A DNA stretch of 14,334 bases from an uncultured Clostridia bacterium (GCA_904501815.1 CAJGCN010000022.1:1-14334), one strand, 5' to 3'; numbered from the stretch's first letter, positions 1 through 8,423 are shown. Notes: a model not told the origin generated them from the sequence alone. Program-made: numbers and translations.

Positions 1-1
1 T

Positions 2-2263
2 GTGGAAACGCAACCGCCGAAAACGGACTCTCTATACACGCCGTCTTATTTGAATTCTTATGAAAATTCCATTAACGACGGACCGTCTGCGCAACCCAAA
101 AACACGTACGGGGGTTATCCCCAAACGCCTACGCCTGCACAGCCTGCGCCGCCAAACCCGAGCGTATACGGAAGCCCTTATTCCGAACCCGTGCAACCGA
201 ATATCACGCCTACGCCCGCACAGCCTTCTTATCTTTCCGAAGAACGGGAAACGGCGCAAAACTCCGCTTTTTCTACGCCTTTTGAAACGGGCGAACGCTT
301 AGATAGGGATATTTCGTTTGACAGGTCCGTAGAGATTGAAGAAGACAATCGTTTCGAACCCGCCGAACGGGTGGAAGAATTTGGGGCTCGAACGGAAGAG
401 CGGGCGAGCGAACGCAACGAATACGGCGATTATTTCTCTTTGGGAACGCCGAATTTATTCGGGGAAGAAGGGGAAAGAGAACGTTTCCCTGAAGAGAGAG
501 AAGAGCCGTTCCCGCCCCGTGACGAAGAACGGGAAGAAACCCGTTTAGAGAGCGATAGAGAAATCAACGCGTTTGATATTTTCGAAGAACGGGAAGAAGA
601 ACCCGTACTCGACGAACGCGACCGCTTTGACGATAATCGGAAATTAGACGAGTCTGAAACAGGTCGTTTCGGGTTTGGAAGAGAATCGCGCGAGCCTATA
701 AACGAACGTGGGTTTGAAAGAACGGAAAGCACGGAATGGATTGACCCGCCGAAAGCGGAAGAACCTAAGCCTGTGCCGCCCCCGAAACCCCGCGTGATAA
801 AACCCTACGTTCGCGTGCCGATTGATTATTTTGACTGTCGCGACGTAATGCCCGATACTAACCAGTTTGAAGTGGAAAGAACGAAAGAAGAAATCGTCAA
901 CACCCTTGCAAGCTTTAAGATTAACGAAGCTACCGTTTCGTCCGTCACGTTCGGACCGACGGTCACCCGCTATAACGTTGTCGTGCCCCGTCATATTTCT
1001 TCGAAAAAAGTCGTTGCGCTCGATCAAGACGTCGCTTTGAACTTGCAGGCGGCAGCGGGAGTGAATATGTACCCCAACTTCGAAGACGGCGCGGTGAGTA
1101 TTGAAGTGCCGAACCGCAAACGCCAATTCGTACAGCTTGGCTGTATGCTCACGGGCGACGCGTACGTAAACGCAAAGCCTTCTTCGCTTACCTTCGCAAT
1201 GGGTAAAGACGTTGGCAACCGCAAAGTCTACGGCGATATTTGCAAAATGATTCACTTGCTGGTCGCAGGCTCGTCAGGCTCGGGTAAGAGCGTGTTCTTA
1301 GGCTCGCTGATTATTAGCTTGATTGCAAAATATTCCCCTGCGGAACTGCGTTTAATCTTAATCGACCCGAAAAAGACGGAATTCGTGCTGTATAATAATT
1401 TACCGCATTTGATGATTAACGAGATTATCACCGACGTGCATAAAGCTATCCAAAGCTTGAACTGGGCAATCGGGGAAATGAACCGCCGTTATACCTTGTT
1501 TGAACAAATGAGCCGTGCGGGAACGTACGTGGTTAATATCGACGAATACAATTCTCATCTTTCCGAAGGGGAAGAAAAATTGCCTAAGATCGTAATTATT
1601 ATCGACGAGCTTGCCGATTTAATGCTCGCGGCGAAAAAGGACGTGGAAGACCGTATTCAAAATCTTACGCAAAAAGCCCGCGCAGCAGGTATACACTTAA
1701 TCGTTGCAACACAACGCCCGTCGGCAGACGTTATTACGGGCGTTATTAAAGGCAATCTTCCAACCCGTATCGCGTTTGCGGTGGCGGCGGAAGTGGATTC
1801 TCGGGTTATCTTAGACCAAACGGGCGCGCAAAAATTGCTCGGTAAAGGGGATTTCTTATACACCATGTCGGGAATCAACACGCCCGTGCGCGTACAAAGC
1901 GCGTTCATTTCTTCGGAAGAATCGCAAAACGTGATTAACTTTATCAAGATGAACAACGAAGCGTATTTCGACGAAACGGCAACCGCCTTTATCAACAATA
2001 CCCGCGCTGGTGGCGACGCTTCTCTCGATGCTGGTGAAGAAGGCGTAGAAGGAGTCTACGTGGAAGCTCTCCGCTACGTGATTTTAAGCGGTAGCGCATC
2101 TATTTCTATGATTCAGCGGAAATGCTCGGTTGGTTATAACAAAGCGGGCAAGATTATCGAATGGATGGAAGAAATGGGGTATATCTCTACCTTTGACGGT
2201 GCGAAAGCCAGAAAAGTACTTATTTCCAAAGAAGAGTTTGAAAGTAAATACGGCGCGCTTTAA
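2..2263 (+). CDS. ftsK: FtsK/SpoIIIE-family DNA translocase, 5' end cut by the window
   Basis: ATP-driven DNA pump that moves chromosomal DNA through the division or sporulation septum. Of the 753 visible codons, about 1-265 are a low-complexity linker: first Pro/Thr/Gln-rich, then Glu/Arg-rich with repeated EERE. The alpha domain follows (about 268-340), then the RecA-like motor with Walker A GSSGSGKS at 423-430 and Walker B IVIIIDELADL with D535/E536. A winged-helix gamma domain occupies about 685-750 and, in the family, reads short orienting DNA motifs. No transmembrane helices are seen, although the family carries about four at the N-terminus, so the GTG at position 2 is almost certainly internal and the true start lies upstream. 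In a spore former this could be SpoIIIE itself; the visible part does not separate it from vegetative FtsK. The family call is secure. Confidence 0.95.
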   Translation: METQPPKTDSLYTPSYLNSYENSINDGPSAQPKNTYGGYPQTPTPAQPAPPNPSVYGSPYSEPVQPNITPTPAQPSYLSEERETAQNSAFSTPFETGERLDRDISFDRSVEIEEDNRFEPAERVEEFGARTEERASERNEYGDYFSLGTPNLFGEEGERERFPEEREEPFPPRDEEREETRLESDREINAFDIFEEREEEPVLDERDRFDDNRKLDESETGRFGFGRESREPINERGFERTESTEWIDPPKAEEPKPVPPPKPRVIKPYVRVPIDYFDCRDVMPDTNQFEVERTKEEIVNTLASFKINEATVSSVTFGPTVTRYNVVVPRHISSKKVVALDQDVALNLQAAAGVNMYPNFEDGAVSIEVPNRKRQFVQLGCMLTGDAYVNAKPSSLTFAMGKDVGNRKVYGDICKMIHLLVAGSSGSGKSVFLGSLIISLIAKYSPAELRLILIDPKKTEFVLYNNLPHLMINEIITDVHKAIQSLNWAIGEMNRRYTLFEQMSRAGTYVVNIDEYNSHLSEGEEKLPKIVIIIDELADLMLAAKKDVEDRIQNLTQKARAAGIHLIVATQRPSADVITGVIKGNLPTRIAFAVAAEVDSRVILDQTGAQKLLGKGDFLYTMSGINTPVRVQSAFISSEESQNVINFIKMNNEAYFDETATAFINNTRAGGDASLDAGEEGVEGVYVEALRYVILSGSASISMIQRKCSVGYNKAGKIIEWMEEMGYISTFDGAKARKVLISKEEFESKYGAL

Positions 2264-2323
2264 AAAACTTCCAAAATTTTCAAAAAAATTTTAAATATAG
2301 GCGCACGTATGTCATATTTATTA

Positions 2324-2332
2324 TGCTATACT
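2324..2332 (+). promoter_or_regulatory. Possible extended -10 promoter for rimO-pgsA-cinA
   Basis: TGC followed by TATACT (2327-2332) forms an extended -10 element in the 97-bp gap between ftsK and rimO. Transcription would start near 2339, giving a leader of about 22 nt before the ATG at 2361. No good -35 hexamer lies 16-18 bp upstream, and I see no GC-rich terminator after ftsK, so read-through from ftsK may also supply the downstream genes. Confidence 0.45.
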
Positions 2333-2360
2333 GTTCGTGCGAATAAGGAAACGGCAAGTT

Positions 2361-3692
2361 ATGTTGCAAAATAAAATTTTCGGATTCGTGTCGCTCGGTT
2401 GCGATAAAAACCGCGTGGACAGCGAAAAGATGCTCGGACTTATTAAAGAGCGCGGATACGCGCTCACCGACGACCCGTCCGAAGCGAATATCATTATCGT
2501 AAACACCTGCGCTTTTTTATCTTCGGCTCGTGAAGAAGCTATAGAAACGGCGTTAGAGCTTGCGGAATATAAACGGGGTAATTTGGAAAAACTCGTTTTG
2601 ACGGGTTGTCTACCCCAAAAATTTATCGACGAGCTGTTCGAGCCTTTTCAAGAAGCAGACGTATTCTTAGGAATTAACGAATACGATAAACTGCTTCCTG
2701 CGCTCGAAGAATGTTATCGTAGCGGAAATCGGGTCAATCTCGTAGGGGCTGGCGGGGATACTTTTAAAACCCAACGAGTGCAAACGACGGCGGAGCATTA
2801 CGCGTATTTAAAAATTGCGGACGGGTGCTATAATCATTGCACCTATTGTCTAATCCCTAAAATTCGTGGAAAATACCGTTCGTATCCTATGGAACAGCTC
2901 GTAAAAGAAGCGAAAGAGCTTGGCGAAATAAAAGAGCTAATCGTCGTGGCGCAAGACACCACGCGCTACGGAGAAGAGCTTTACGGCGAAAACCGTTTCG
3001 TTTCCCTTTTAAAAAAGCTTTCCGCGCTTGAAAATATAAGCTCAATTCGATTGCTGTATTGCTATCCCGACGTAATCGGGGACGAATTGATTCAAGAAAT
3101 CAAGACGAACGAAAAAATCGTAAAATACTTAGATATTCCCTTGCAACATTCGGAAGACAGAGTGTTAAAACTGATGAATAGAAAGGGATCGAGAGAAAAG
3201 TATTTAACGTTGTTTAAAAAACTTCGTCAAGAAATTCCTGAAATGGCTATCCGCTCCACCTTTATTTCCGGCTTTCCTACGGAAACGGAAGAAGAGTTTA
3301 CGGCAATGAAAGCTTTCTTAGAAGAAGCGAAACTGACGAACTGCGGTTTCTTTGCGTATTCTAAAGAACCGGATACGGGTGCGGCGCGTATGAAACCGCA
3401 AGTGCATCACGCCACGAAAGCCCGTCGGGTGAAAGAGCTTTACGCCGTGCAAGGGGAAATTTCCAAGCGGTTTTTGTCTACTTTCGTTGGAAAAGAACTC
3501 ACGGTTTTATGTGACGGAATTGACTACGATAAAAAATGTTTTGTCGGTCGGGCGTATTTTCAAGCCCCCGATATCGACGGAAAAGTATATTTTCACGCGG
3601 CGCACGCCGTGCAAGGGGAAAACTATCAAGTAAAAATCAATGCCTGCGACGAATACGATTTGTACGGCAATACGGAGGACTATATTTTATGA
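2361..3692 (+). CDS. rimO: Ribosomal protein uS12 methylthiotransferase RimO
   Basis: Radical-SAM enzyme that adds a methylthio group to a conserved aspartate of ribosomal protein S12. The 443-residue product has the usual length and three-part design. The N-terminal MTTase domain has C14 in SLGCDKNRVDSE, a RimO-type signature that separates it from MiaB, plus C50 and C83 for the second Fe-S cluster. The radical-SAM core has CX3CX2C at C156, C160 and C163. A C-terminal TRAM domain (about 375-443) binds substrate. I chose ATG 2361 over an in-frame GTG at 2337, because the GTG sits at or before the likely transcription start and AAGGA at 2345-2349 precedes the ATG. The stop codon overlaps the pgsA start in ATGA, which implies translational coupling. 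Confidence 0.95.
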   Translation: MLQNKIFGFVSLGCDKNRVDSEKMLGLIKERGYALTDDPSEANIIIVNTCAFLSSAREEAIETALELAEYKRGNLEKLVLTGCLPQKFIDELFEPFQEADVFLGINEYDKLLPALEECYRSGNRVNLVGAGGDTFKTQRVQTTAEHYAYLKIADGCYNHCTYCLIPKIRGKYRSYPMEQLVKEAKELGEIKELIVVAQDTTRYGEELYGENRFVSLLKKLSALENISSIRLLYCYPDVIGDELIQEIKTNEKIVKYLDIPLQHSEDRVLKLMNRKGSREKYLTLFKKLRQEIPEMAIRSTFISGFPTETEEEFTAMKAFLEEAKLTNCGFFAYSKEPDTGAARMKPQVHHATKARRVKELYAVQGEISKRFLSTFVGKELTVLCDGIDYDKKCFVGRAYFQAPDIDGKVYFHAAHAVQGENYQVKINACDEYDLYGNTEDYIL

Positions 3693-4285
3693 ACTTACCC
3701 AACAAAATTTCCTTAGTAAGGATTATGTTAATTCCCGTTTTCGTAGTGTTTTTCTTTTGGAGCTTTACGGGACATTATTTCGTTGCAACGGGGATTTTCG
3801 CCGTTGCGGCAATCACCGACTTTATCGACGGGCATATTGCTCGTTCCCGCAAAATGGTGACGAATTTAGGCAAATTTCTCGACCCGATTGCAGATAAAGT
3901 GTTAATCGCTGCGGCGTTTATTCTCGTTCTTACGGCGAAAGAAGAAGTATTCCTTGCGTTCGGCAAGGCGAATACGGCGGTGTATATTATCGCTTCCGTG
4001 TCCGTTTGCATTATTCTTGCGCGCGAATTGATTATCAGCGCATTCCGTCAAATTGCGGCGGCGGCAGGGATCGTGCTTGCGGCGGAAAAACTCGGCAAAT
4101 ATAAAACGGTATTCCAAGACTTGTCCGTCTTCGCTTTATTGCTTGCGGCGGGTTGCAGTGGAACGCTCGGCGTAATCGTTTCGTCCGTTGCCGTAGGATT
4201 GTTTGCAATAGCAACGGTTTTGACCGTCGTTTCGGGCATTTCTTACGTATGGAAGAATAAACAAGTATTAAAGGACACAAAATAA
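3689..4285 (+). CDS. pgsA: CDP-diacylglycerol-glycerol-3-phosphate 3-phosphatidyltransferase (PgsA)
   Basis: Membrane enzyme making phosphatidylglycerol phosphate from CDP-diacylglycerol and glycerol-3-phosphate, the committed step to phosphatidylglycerol and cardiolipin. The 198-residue product carries the complete CDP-alcohol phosphatidyltransferase motif D(x2)DG(x2)AR(x8)G(x3)D(x3)D, with D44, D47, G48, A51, R52, G61, D65 and D69. Hydrophobic segments lie around it (about 10-40, 71-85, 95-115, 130-150, 155-190). The start is ATG 3689, inside the ATGA overlap with rimO, with GGAGGA at 3674-3679. The rimO-pgsA-cinA-recA order is the common Firmicutes arrangement and supports PgsA over other CDP-alcohol transferases. 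Substrate specificity is inferred from context and the N-terminal NLPNKISLVR sequence. Confidence 0.93.
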   Translation: MNLPNKISLVRIMLIPVFVVFFFWSFTGHYFVATGIFAVAAITDFIDGHIARSRKMVTNLGKFLDPIADKVLIAAAFILVLTAKEEVFLAFGKANTAVYIIASVSVCIILARELIISAFRQIAAAAGIVLAAEKLGKYKTVFQDLSVFALLLAAGCSGTLGVIVSSVAVGLFAIATVLTVVSGISYVWKNKQVLKDTK

Positions 4286-4300
4286 AAGGGAAGTTAAGCT

Positions 4301-5404
4301 ATGAATATTGCGTGTATCGTGCTTCGTAATTGCAAGGAAAGCCTGCGTTCGCTGGATTTATCGGTAGCGGACGAGTTTCTTGCAGGCGGTTTCGTAATGG
4401 AAGAAACGCGTTTTTTAACGCAGTTCCACGACGTCCCCCTTCAAAAAACGATCGACGAGTTTTTTGAACGGTACGAAGCAATCGTATTGCTCGCAGAAAA
4501 AAATTTACTTCTTGCGCTTGCAAAGCTTTGCGGACAAGGTCGAAACGGTGAATTTTTTCAAGCAACTGCTTTGGGTGCAGGAATGTATTCTCTTTCTAAT
4601 AAAACGCTGTTTTTGCTCTCGTTAGATAACTCGGAAAGTGGCTTAGCGTATGCCAAAACCGCCTGTATTCCGTATTTGCAAAAGAAATACGCCGTTCGTC
4701 AGGAAAAAACTGTTCTTCGGGCAATCGGCGCTAACGACGAACACGTTCGTAATTTACTGGAAGATGCAAAACGGCTTTGCGATAATAAAATACAATTTTC
4801 CCGTCAGCGTAAATACGACGAAGATATCCTTGAGATTTCCTATGGTGGGGAAGTTTCCAAAATTTTGCTCGACGACGTAATGCGCCTTTTAGTAAGTGGG
4901 CTGGGCGATAATGTATACGCGCTCGACCAAACGCCGATAGAAGAACGGCTTGTTCAGCTTCTTTCCCTGCGCGGGTATAAAATCAGCGTAGCCGAATCTT
5001 TTACGGGCGGTGGCGTAGGCAACCGTATCGTATCCGTTTCAGGCGCAAGCAAAGTCTATTTCGAAGGGGTAAACGTTTATAACGAACGCGCTAAAGAAAA
5101 ACGGCTCGGCGTTTCGGAGTATACCCTTCGCACCTACGGAGCGGCTTCCGAGCGTACGGCGTACGAAATGGCGACGGGCTTGTTGAAAACGGGGGATTGT
5201 GATATTTGCATCGCAACGACGGGGGTAGCAGGACCTTTGTCTGACCGCACGGAAACGCCTGTCGGTGTGTGTTTTTTAGCGGTGGGCGATAGAGAACGCG
5301 TTTACGTGTATCGCTATAAATTCGACGGCTCGCGGGAAGAAATCACCCAAAAGGCTATCAATTATGCGCTCTATCTTGCGTATAATCATTTAAAAAAGAT
5401 ATAA
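4301..5404 (+). CDS. cinA: CinA-family protein: intact PncC-type amidase domain, divergent N-terminal half
   Basis: The C-terminal domain (about 222-367) matches the CinA/PncC nicotinamide-nucleotide amidase family, which hydrolyses NMN to nicotinate mononucleotide in pyridine nucleotide salvage. It shows AESFTGG at 231-237 (usually AESCTGG, so Cys is replaced by Phe), YNERAKEKRLGV, YGAASERTAYEMA, TTGVAGP at 307-312 and ETPVGVCFLA. The N-terminal part (1-220) should be the MoaB-like COG1058 domain, but I cannot find its early GTELL-type or TGGLGPT-type motifs; only LRAIGANDEHVRNLL (about 139-153) recalls the CinA linker domain. At 367 residues it is shorter than the usual 410-420. It starts 15 bp after pgsA behind a weak AAGGGAAG site and lies 39 bp before recA, so co-transcription with recA is likely. 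Confidence 0.88.
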   Translation: MNIACIVLRNCKESLRSLDLSVADEFLAGGFVMEETRFLTQFHDVPLQKTIDEFFERYEAIVLLAEKNLLLALAKLCGQGRNGEFFQATALGAGMYSLSNKTLFLLSLDNSESGLAYAKTACIPYLQKKYAVRQEKTVLRAIGANDEHVRNLLEDAKRLCDNKIQFSRQRKYDEDILEISYGGEVSKILLDDVMRLLVSGLGDNVYALDQTPIEERLVQLLSLRGYKISVAESFTGGGVGNRIVSVSGASKVYFEGVNVYNERAKEKRLGVSEYTLRTYGAASERTAYEMATGLLKTGDCDICIATTGVAGPLSDRTETPVGVCFLAVGDRERVYVYRYKFDGSREEITQKAINYALYLAYNHLKKI

Positions 5405-5443
5405 AATAATATAGTAAAAAAAATAAACAGGAGAATTATAGAT

Positions 5444-6472
5444 ATGGCGAAAGAAAAGAACACGGAAAAATTAAAAGCGCTCGACGCCGTACTGTTGCAA
5501 ATTGAAAAGCAATACGGTAAAGGCTCGATTATGCGTCTTGGCGACGAAGCTGGGCAAACGGAAATCGACGTTATTCCTTCGGGCTGTTTAACGCTCGACC
5601 TTGCGCTTGGTATCGGCGGTTTCCCGCGCGGGAGAATTATTGAAATTTACGGACCTGAATCTTCGGGTAAAACGACGGTTGCTTTGCACGCAATCGCAGA
5701 AGCGCAAAAAATGGGTGGCGTTGCGGCGTTTATCGACGCAGAGCACGCGCTTGACCCCGTTTATGCGAAAAAACTCGGCGTAAATCTCGACGATTTATAC
5801 GTTTCTCAGCCAGACACGGGAGAACAGGCGCTTGATATCACGGACGCGCTCGTGAGAAGTTCGGCGGTGGATATTATCGTAATCGACTCGGTTGCCGCGC
5901 TCACGCCGAAAGCGGAAATCGAAGGGGATATGGGGGATGCGCACGTAGGCTTACAAGCTCGTTTGATGTCGAAAGCTCTTCGCGTTCTCACGCCTATTAT
6001 CAATAAATCCAAAACCTGCGTAATTTTTATTAACCAACTTCGTGAAAAGGTTGGCGTAATGTTCGGAAATCCCGAAACCACGACGGGCGGGAAAGCGCTG
6101 AAATTCTACGCAAGCGTTCGCCTTGACGTGAGAAAAATGGATACGCTGAAAGACAGCGACGGCGCAATGGGGAACAGAACGAAAGCCAAAGTCGTGAAAA
6201 ACAAGCTTGCGCCCCCGTTTAAACAGGCGGAATTTGATATCGTGTTCGGGGAAGGTATTTCTCAGGAAGGCTGTATTATCGATATGGGCGTACAATACGA
6301 TATTTTGGAAAAGAGCGGGGCTTGGTTTAGCTATAAGGGAGATAAAATCGCGCAAGGCAAAGAACGCCTTCGTCAGTATTTAAAGGATAATCCCGAAGTG
6401 CTTGCAGAGCTTGAAGAAAAAATCCGCGCGGTGGCAAAAGGTGAAACCGAAGAAGCGCAAACGGAAGAATAA
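5444..6472 (+). CDS. recA: Recombinase RecA
   Basis: Forms ATP-dependent filaments on single-stranded DNA, performs strand exchange and promotes LexA self-cleavage. All landmarks are present in the 342-residue product: the N-terminal polymerisation helix, Walker A GPESSGKT at 70-77, Walker B VDIIVIDS with D148, the GDAHVGLQARLMSKALR segment, loop L2 GNPETTTGGKALKFYAS at 208-224, and an acidic C-terminal tail rich in Glu. The start is ATG 5444, preceded by AGGAG near 5430-5434. I see no GAAC-N4-GTTC LexA box between cinA and recA, so damage control, if present, would act further upstream. A strong terminator follows at 6527. Confidence 0.98.
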   Translation: MAKEKNTEKLKALDAVLLQIEKQYGKGSIMRLGDEAGQTEIDVIPSGCLTLDLALGIGGFPRGRIIEIYGPESSGKTTVALHAIAEAQKMGGVAAFIDAEHALDPVYAKKLGVNLDDLYVSQPDTGEQALDITDALVRSSAVDIIVIDSVAALTPKAEIEGDMGDAHVGLQARLMSKALRVLTPIINKSKTCVIFINQLREKVGVMFGNPETTTGGKALKFYASVRLDVRKMDTLKDSDGAMGNRTKAKVVKNKLAPPFKQAEFDIVFGEGISQEGCIIDMGVQYDILEKSGAWFSYKGDKIAQGKERLRQYLKDNPEVLAELEEKIRAVAKGETEEAQTEE

Positions 6473-6526
6473 ATTTCTGTCTCTTTTCATTTGTCGGGGG
6501 CAGGTACGCGCTGAAAATTGTATACG

Positions 6527-6560
6527 ATACGGAGCGAGTTTTGTTTCGCTCCGTATTTTT
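6527..6560 (+). terminator. Rho-independent terminator after recA
   Basis: Perfect 11-bp stem (6527-6537 with 6546-6556; left arm ATACGGAGCGA), 8-nt loop, then a run of T from 6556. It lies 55 bp after the recA stop and ends the transcript from the rimO-recA cluster. Confidence 0.93.
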
Positions 6561-6579
6561 CTATACTTTCCCAAGAATT

Positions 6580-6595
6580 TTATCAACTTTGATAA
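6580..6595. repeat. Inverted repeat upstream of the RNase Y promoter
   Basis: TTATCAACTTTGATAA consists of two 7-bp arms around CT, centred about 28 bp upstream of the -35 box at 6614. A single half-site TTATCAA recurs at 6716-6722 in the leader. The position suits a regulator binding site, but the AT-rich sequence could be chance. Confidence 0.4.
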
Positions 6596-6613
6596 GTTAT
6601 TTCTTTCAAACAT

Positions 6614-6642
6614 TTGACATTTTTTTCGTTTTATTGTACAAT
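6614..6642 (+). promoter_or_regulatory. Sigma-A promoter of the RNase Y gene
   Basis: TTGACA at 6614-6619, a 17-bp spacer and TACAAT at 6637-6642. Transcription should start near 6649, leaving a leader of about 100 nt. The -35 and the following 13 bp are identical to those of the tRNA-Thr promoter at 8484. Confidence 0.9.
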
Positions 6643-6671
6643 AGATACAGATAGAATAAATAATGAAGGTT

Positions 6672-6697
6672 AATTCATAAAAATCCATTTATGAATT
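6672..6697 (+). repeat. Perfect inverted repeat in the RNase Y leader
   Basis: AATTCATAAA (6672-6681), loop AATCCA, and TTTATGAATT (6688-6697) make a 10-bp perfect stem about 22 nt into the predicted transcript. It could be an RNA hairpin or a DNA operator. It has no T-run, so it is not an intrinsic terminator. Confidence 0.55.
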
Positions 6698-6750
6698 CGC
6701 TATAAGTATAAACTTTTATCAATTTTTAATTTTAATACAGGAGGCATCTT

Positions 6751-8370
6751 ATGAACAATGTTAATTTGAGCGTCCTGTTTCTCGCGGTAAGCGTACCCGT
6801 AATGCTCAGCATTATTTTCGGTTTGATTGCGGCGGTTGCACTCGTGGTGCTGTTTGTTTTTTTACGAGCAAAAAGCAAAGCGGAAAAGCAAGTCGGTTCG
6901 GCAAAGCAAATTGCGGAAAAAGTGCGTGAGAGCGCGGAGAGAGAAGCCGCTAAAATAATAGCACAAGGCAAGGAGGACAGTAAGCGCGCTTTAAAAGAGG
7001 CGCTCCTCGAAGCAAAGGAACAGGACTTAAAATTAAGAAACGAATTCGAGCGTGAAACAAGGGATAAAAAAGCTGAGCTTCAACGCATGGAACAGCGTTT
7101 AACCCAAAAGGAAGACTCGCTCGATAAGAAAATGGAGTCGTTGGAGCAACAAAAGAGCGATTTAGTCAAGCAAGAAGAAGAAGTTAAGGTTTTGCAGGCA
7201 AAGCTCAGTTCTCAGCACGAATTGATGGTGCAAGAACTTGAAAAGGTTGCGCAACTCACCCGTGACGAAGCAAAGCGTTTGCTGACGGAAGAAATTCTCG
7301 ATGCTACCCGCCACGAAGTTGCGGTGCAAGTTCGCAATATGGAACAGCTTGCTAAAGACGAAGCAGATATGAACGCGAAGAAGATTATCGCGCTTGCTAT
7401 TCAAAAATGCGCGGCGGATCAAGCTTCAGAACTCACGGTATCTGTCGTACCTCTTCCCAGCGACGATATGAAAGCGCGTATTATCGGGCGCGAAGGCAGA
7501 AATATTCGAGCGCTCGAAAACGCAACGGGTATTGAATTGATTATCGACGATACGCCGGAAGTGGTAATTTTATCGGGTTTTGATCCCGTACGTCGTGAAA
7601 TTGCAAGAATTTCCCTTGAAAAGCTGATTAACGACGGAAGAATACACCCTACGCGTATTGAAGAAACGGTTGAAAAGGTCAGCCGTGAAATCGATATGCA
7701 AATCAAAGAAGCGGGCGAAGCCGCTGTATTCGAAGCGGGTATCTTCGGACTTCATCCCGAACTGATTAAGCTGATAGGTCGTCTGAAATTCAGAACGAGC
7801 TACGGTCAAAACGTTTATAAACATTCCGTTGAAGTTTCCATGCTTGCAGGTCAAATGGCGGCGGAACTCGGGTTAGACGTAAACTTTGCAAAGCGCGCAG
7901 GTCTTTTGCACGATATCGGTAAAGCGGTAGACCAAGAACAAGAAGGCACGCACATTCAAATCGGTGCGGACCTTGCAAAAAAATACAAGGAAAATCCCAA
8001 TATCGTCAACGCGATTATGGCGCATCACGGCGATGTAGAACCCAAAACGGTGGAAGCGGTGCTTATTCAAGCGGCAGATGCTATCTCGGGCGCACGTCCG
8101 GGCGCACGTCGAGAAACGGGCACGAACTACGTAAAACGTCTTGAAAAGTTGGAAGCGATTGCAAGCGGTTTTAACGGTGTTGAAAAGAGCTTTGCAGTAC
8201 AAGCGGGCAGAGAAGTCCGCGTAATCGTAAAACCCGAACAGGTAGACGATGCACAAGCGCTGTTCTTAGCGAAAGATATTGCCAAAAAGATTGAAACGGA
8301 GCTTGAATATCCCGGTCAAATCAAGGTCAACGTCATTCGTGAATTCCGTAGCGTGGAATACGCAAAATAA
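6751..8370 (+). CDS. rny: Ribonuclease Y
   Basis: Membrane-anchored endoribonuclease that begins mRNA decay in many Firmicutes. The 539-residue product has every expected part: an N-terminal transmembrane helix (about 8-38), a long charged coiled coil (about 40-215), a KH RNA-binding domain with IIGREGRNIRALENATG at 244-260, and an HD domain with H358 (NVYKHS), H387/D388 (LLHDIGKA), H425/H426 (AHHGD) and D443 (AADAISGARPG). The C-terminus ends in IKVNVIREFRSVEYAK, typical of the family. The start is ATG 6751 with AGGAGG at 6739-6744. It follows recA, as in many Bacillota, but has its own promoter and terminator here and is therefore transcribed alone. The leader at 6649-6750 may carry regulation. 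Confidence 0.97.
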   Translation: MNNVNLSVLFLAVSVPVMLSIIFGLIAAVALVVLFVFLRAKSKAEKQVGSAKQIAEKVRESAEREAAKIIAQGKEDSKRALKEALLEAKEQDLKLRNEFERETRDKKAELQRMEQRLTQKEDSLDKKMESLEQQKSDLVKQEEEVKVLQAKLSSQHELMVQELEKVAQLTRDEAKRLLTEEILDATRHEVAVQVRNMEQLAKDEADMNAKKIIALAIQKCAADQASELTVSVVPLPSDDMKARIIGREGRNIRALENATGIELIIDDTPEVVILSGFDPVRREIARISLEKLINDGRIHPTRIEETVEKVSREIDMQIKEAGEAAVFEAGIFGLHPELIKLIGRLKFRTSYGQNVYKHSVEVSMLAGQMAAELGLDVNFAKRAGLLHDIGKAVDQEQEGTHIQIGADLAKKYKENPNIVNAIMAHHGDVEPKTVEAVLIQAADAISGARPGARRETGTNYVKRLEKLEAIASGFNGVEKSFAVQAGREVRVIVKPEQVDDAQALFLAKDIAKKIETELEYPGQIKVNVIREFRSVEYAK

Positions 8371-8383
8371 GAAAATGCAAACG

Positions 8384-8423
8384 AAAACTTCCCGTATTTT
8401 TAAATAAATACGGGAAGTTTTTT
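8384..8423 (+). terminator. Rho-independent terminator after RNase Y gene
   Basis: 16-bp stem (8384-8399 with 8406-8421; core ACTTCCCGTATTT), 6-nt loop, and a T-run through 8423. It begins 13 bp after the rny stop. Confidence 0.93.

Noticed and set aside
702..716. CGAAC-GTGG-GTTTG inside ftsK, similar to a Firmicutes LexA box
   Set aside because: It is in the middle of the coding linker, far from a start, and deviates in the central base pattern; likely chance in a region rich in CGAAC.
2264..2300. AT-rich AAAATTTT inverted repeats after ftsK as a terminator
   Set aside because: The pairing is only A-T and there is no stable GC stem or clean T-run.
2337..2360. GTG at 2337 as the rimO start
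   Set aside because: It sits at the predicted transcription start without a ribosome site; the ATG at 2361 gives the usual RimO N-terminus.
5381..5386. TATAAT near the end of cinA as a separate recA promoter
   Set aside because: No -35-like hexamer lies at 16-18 bp and there is no TGn extension, so a promoter is not supported.
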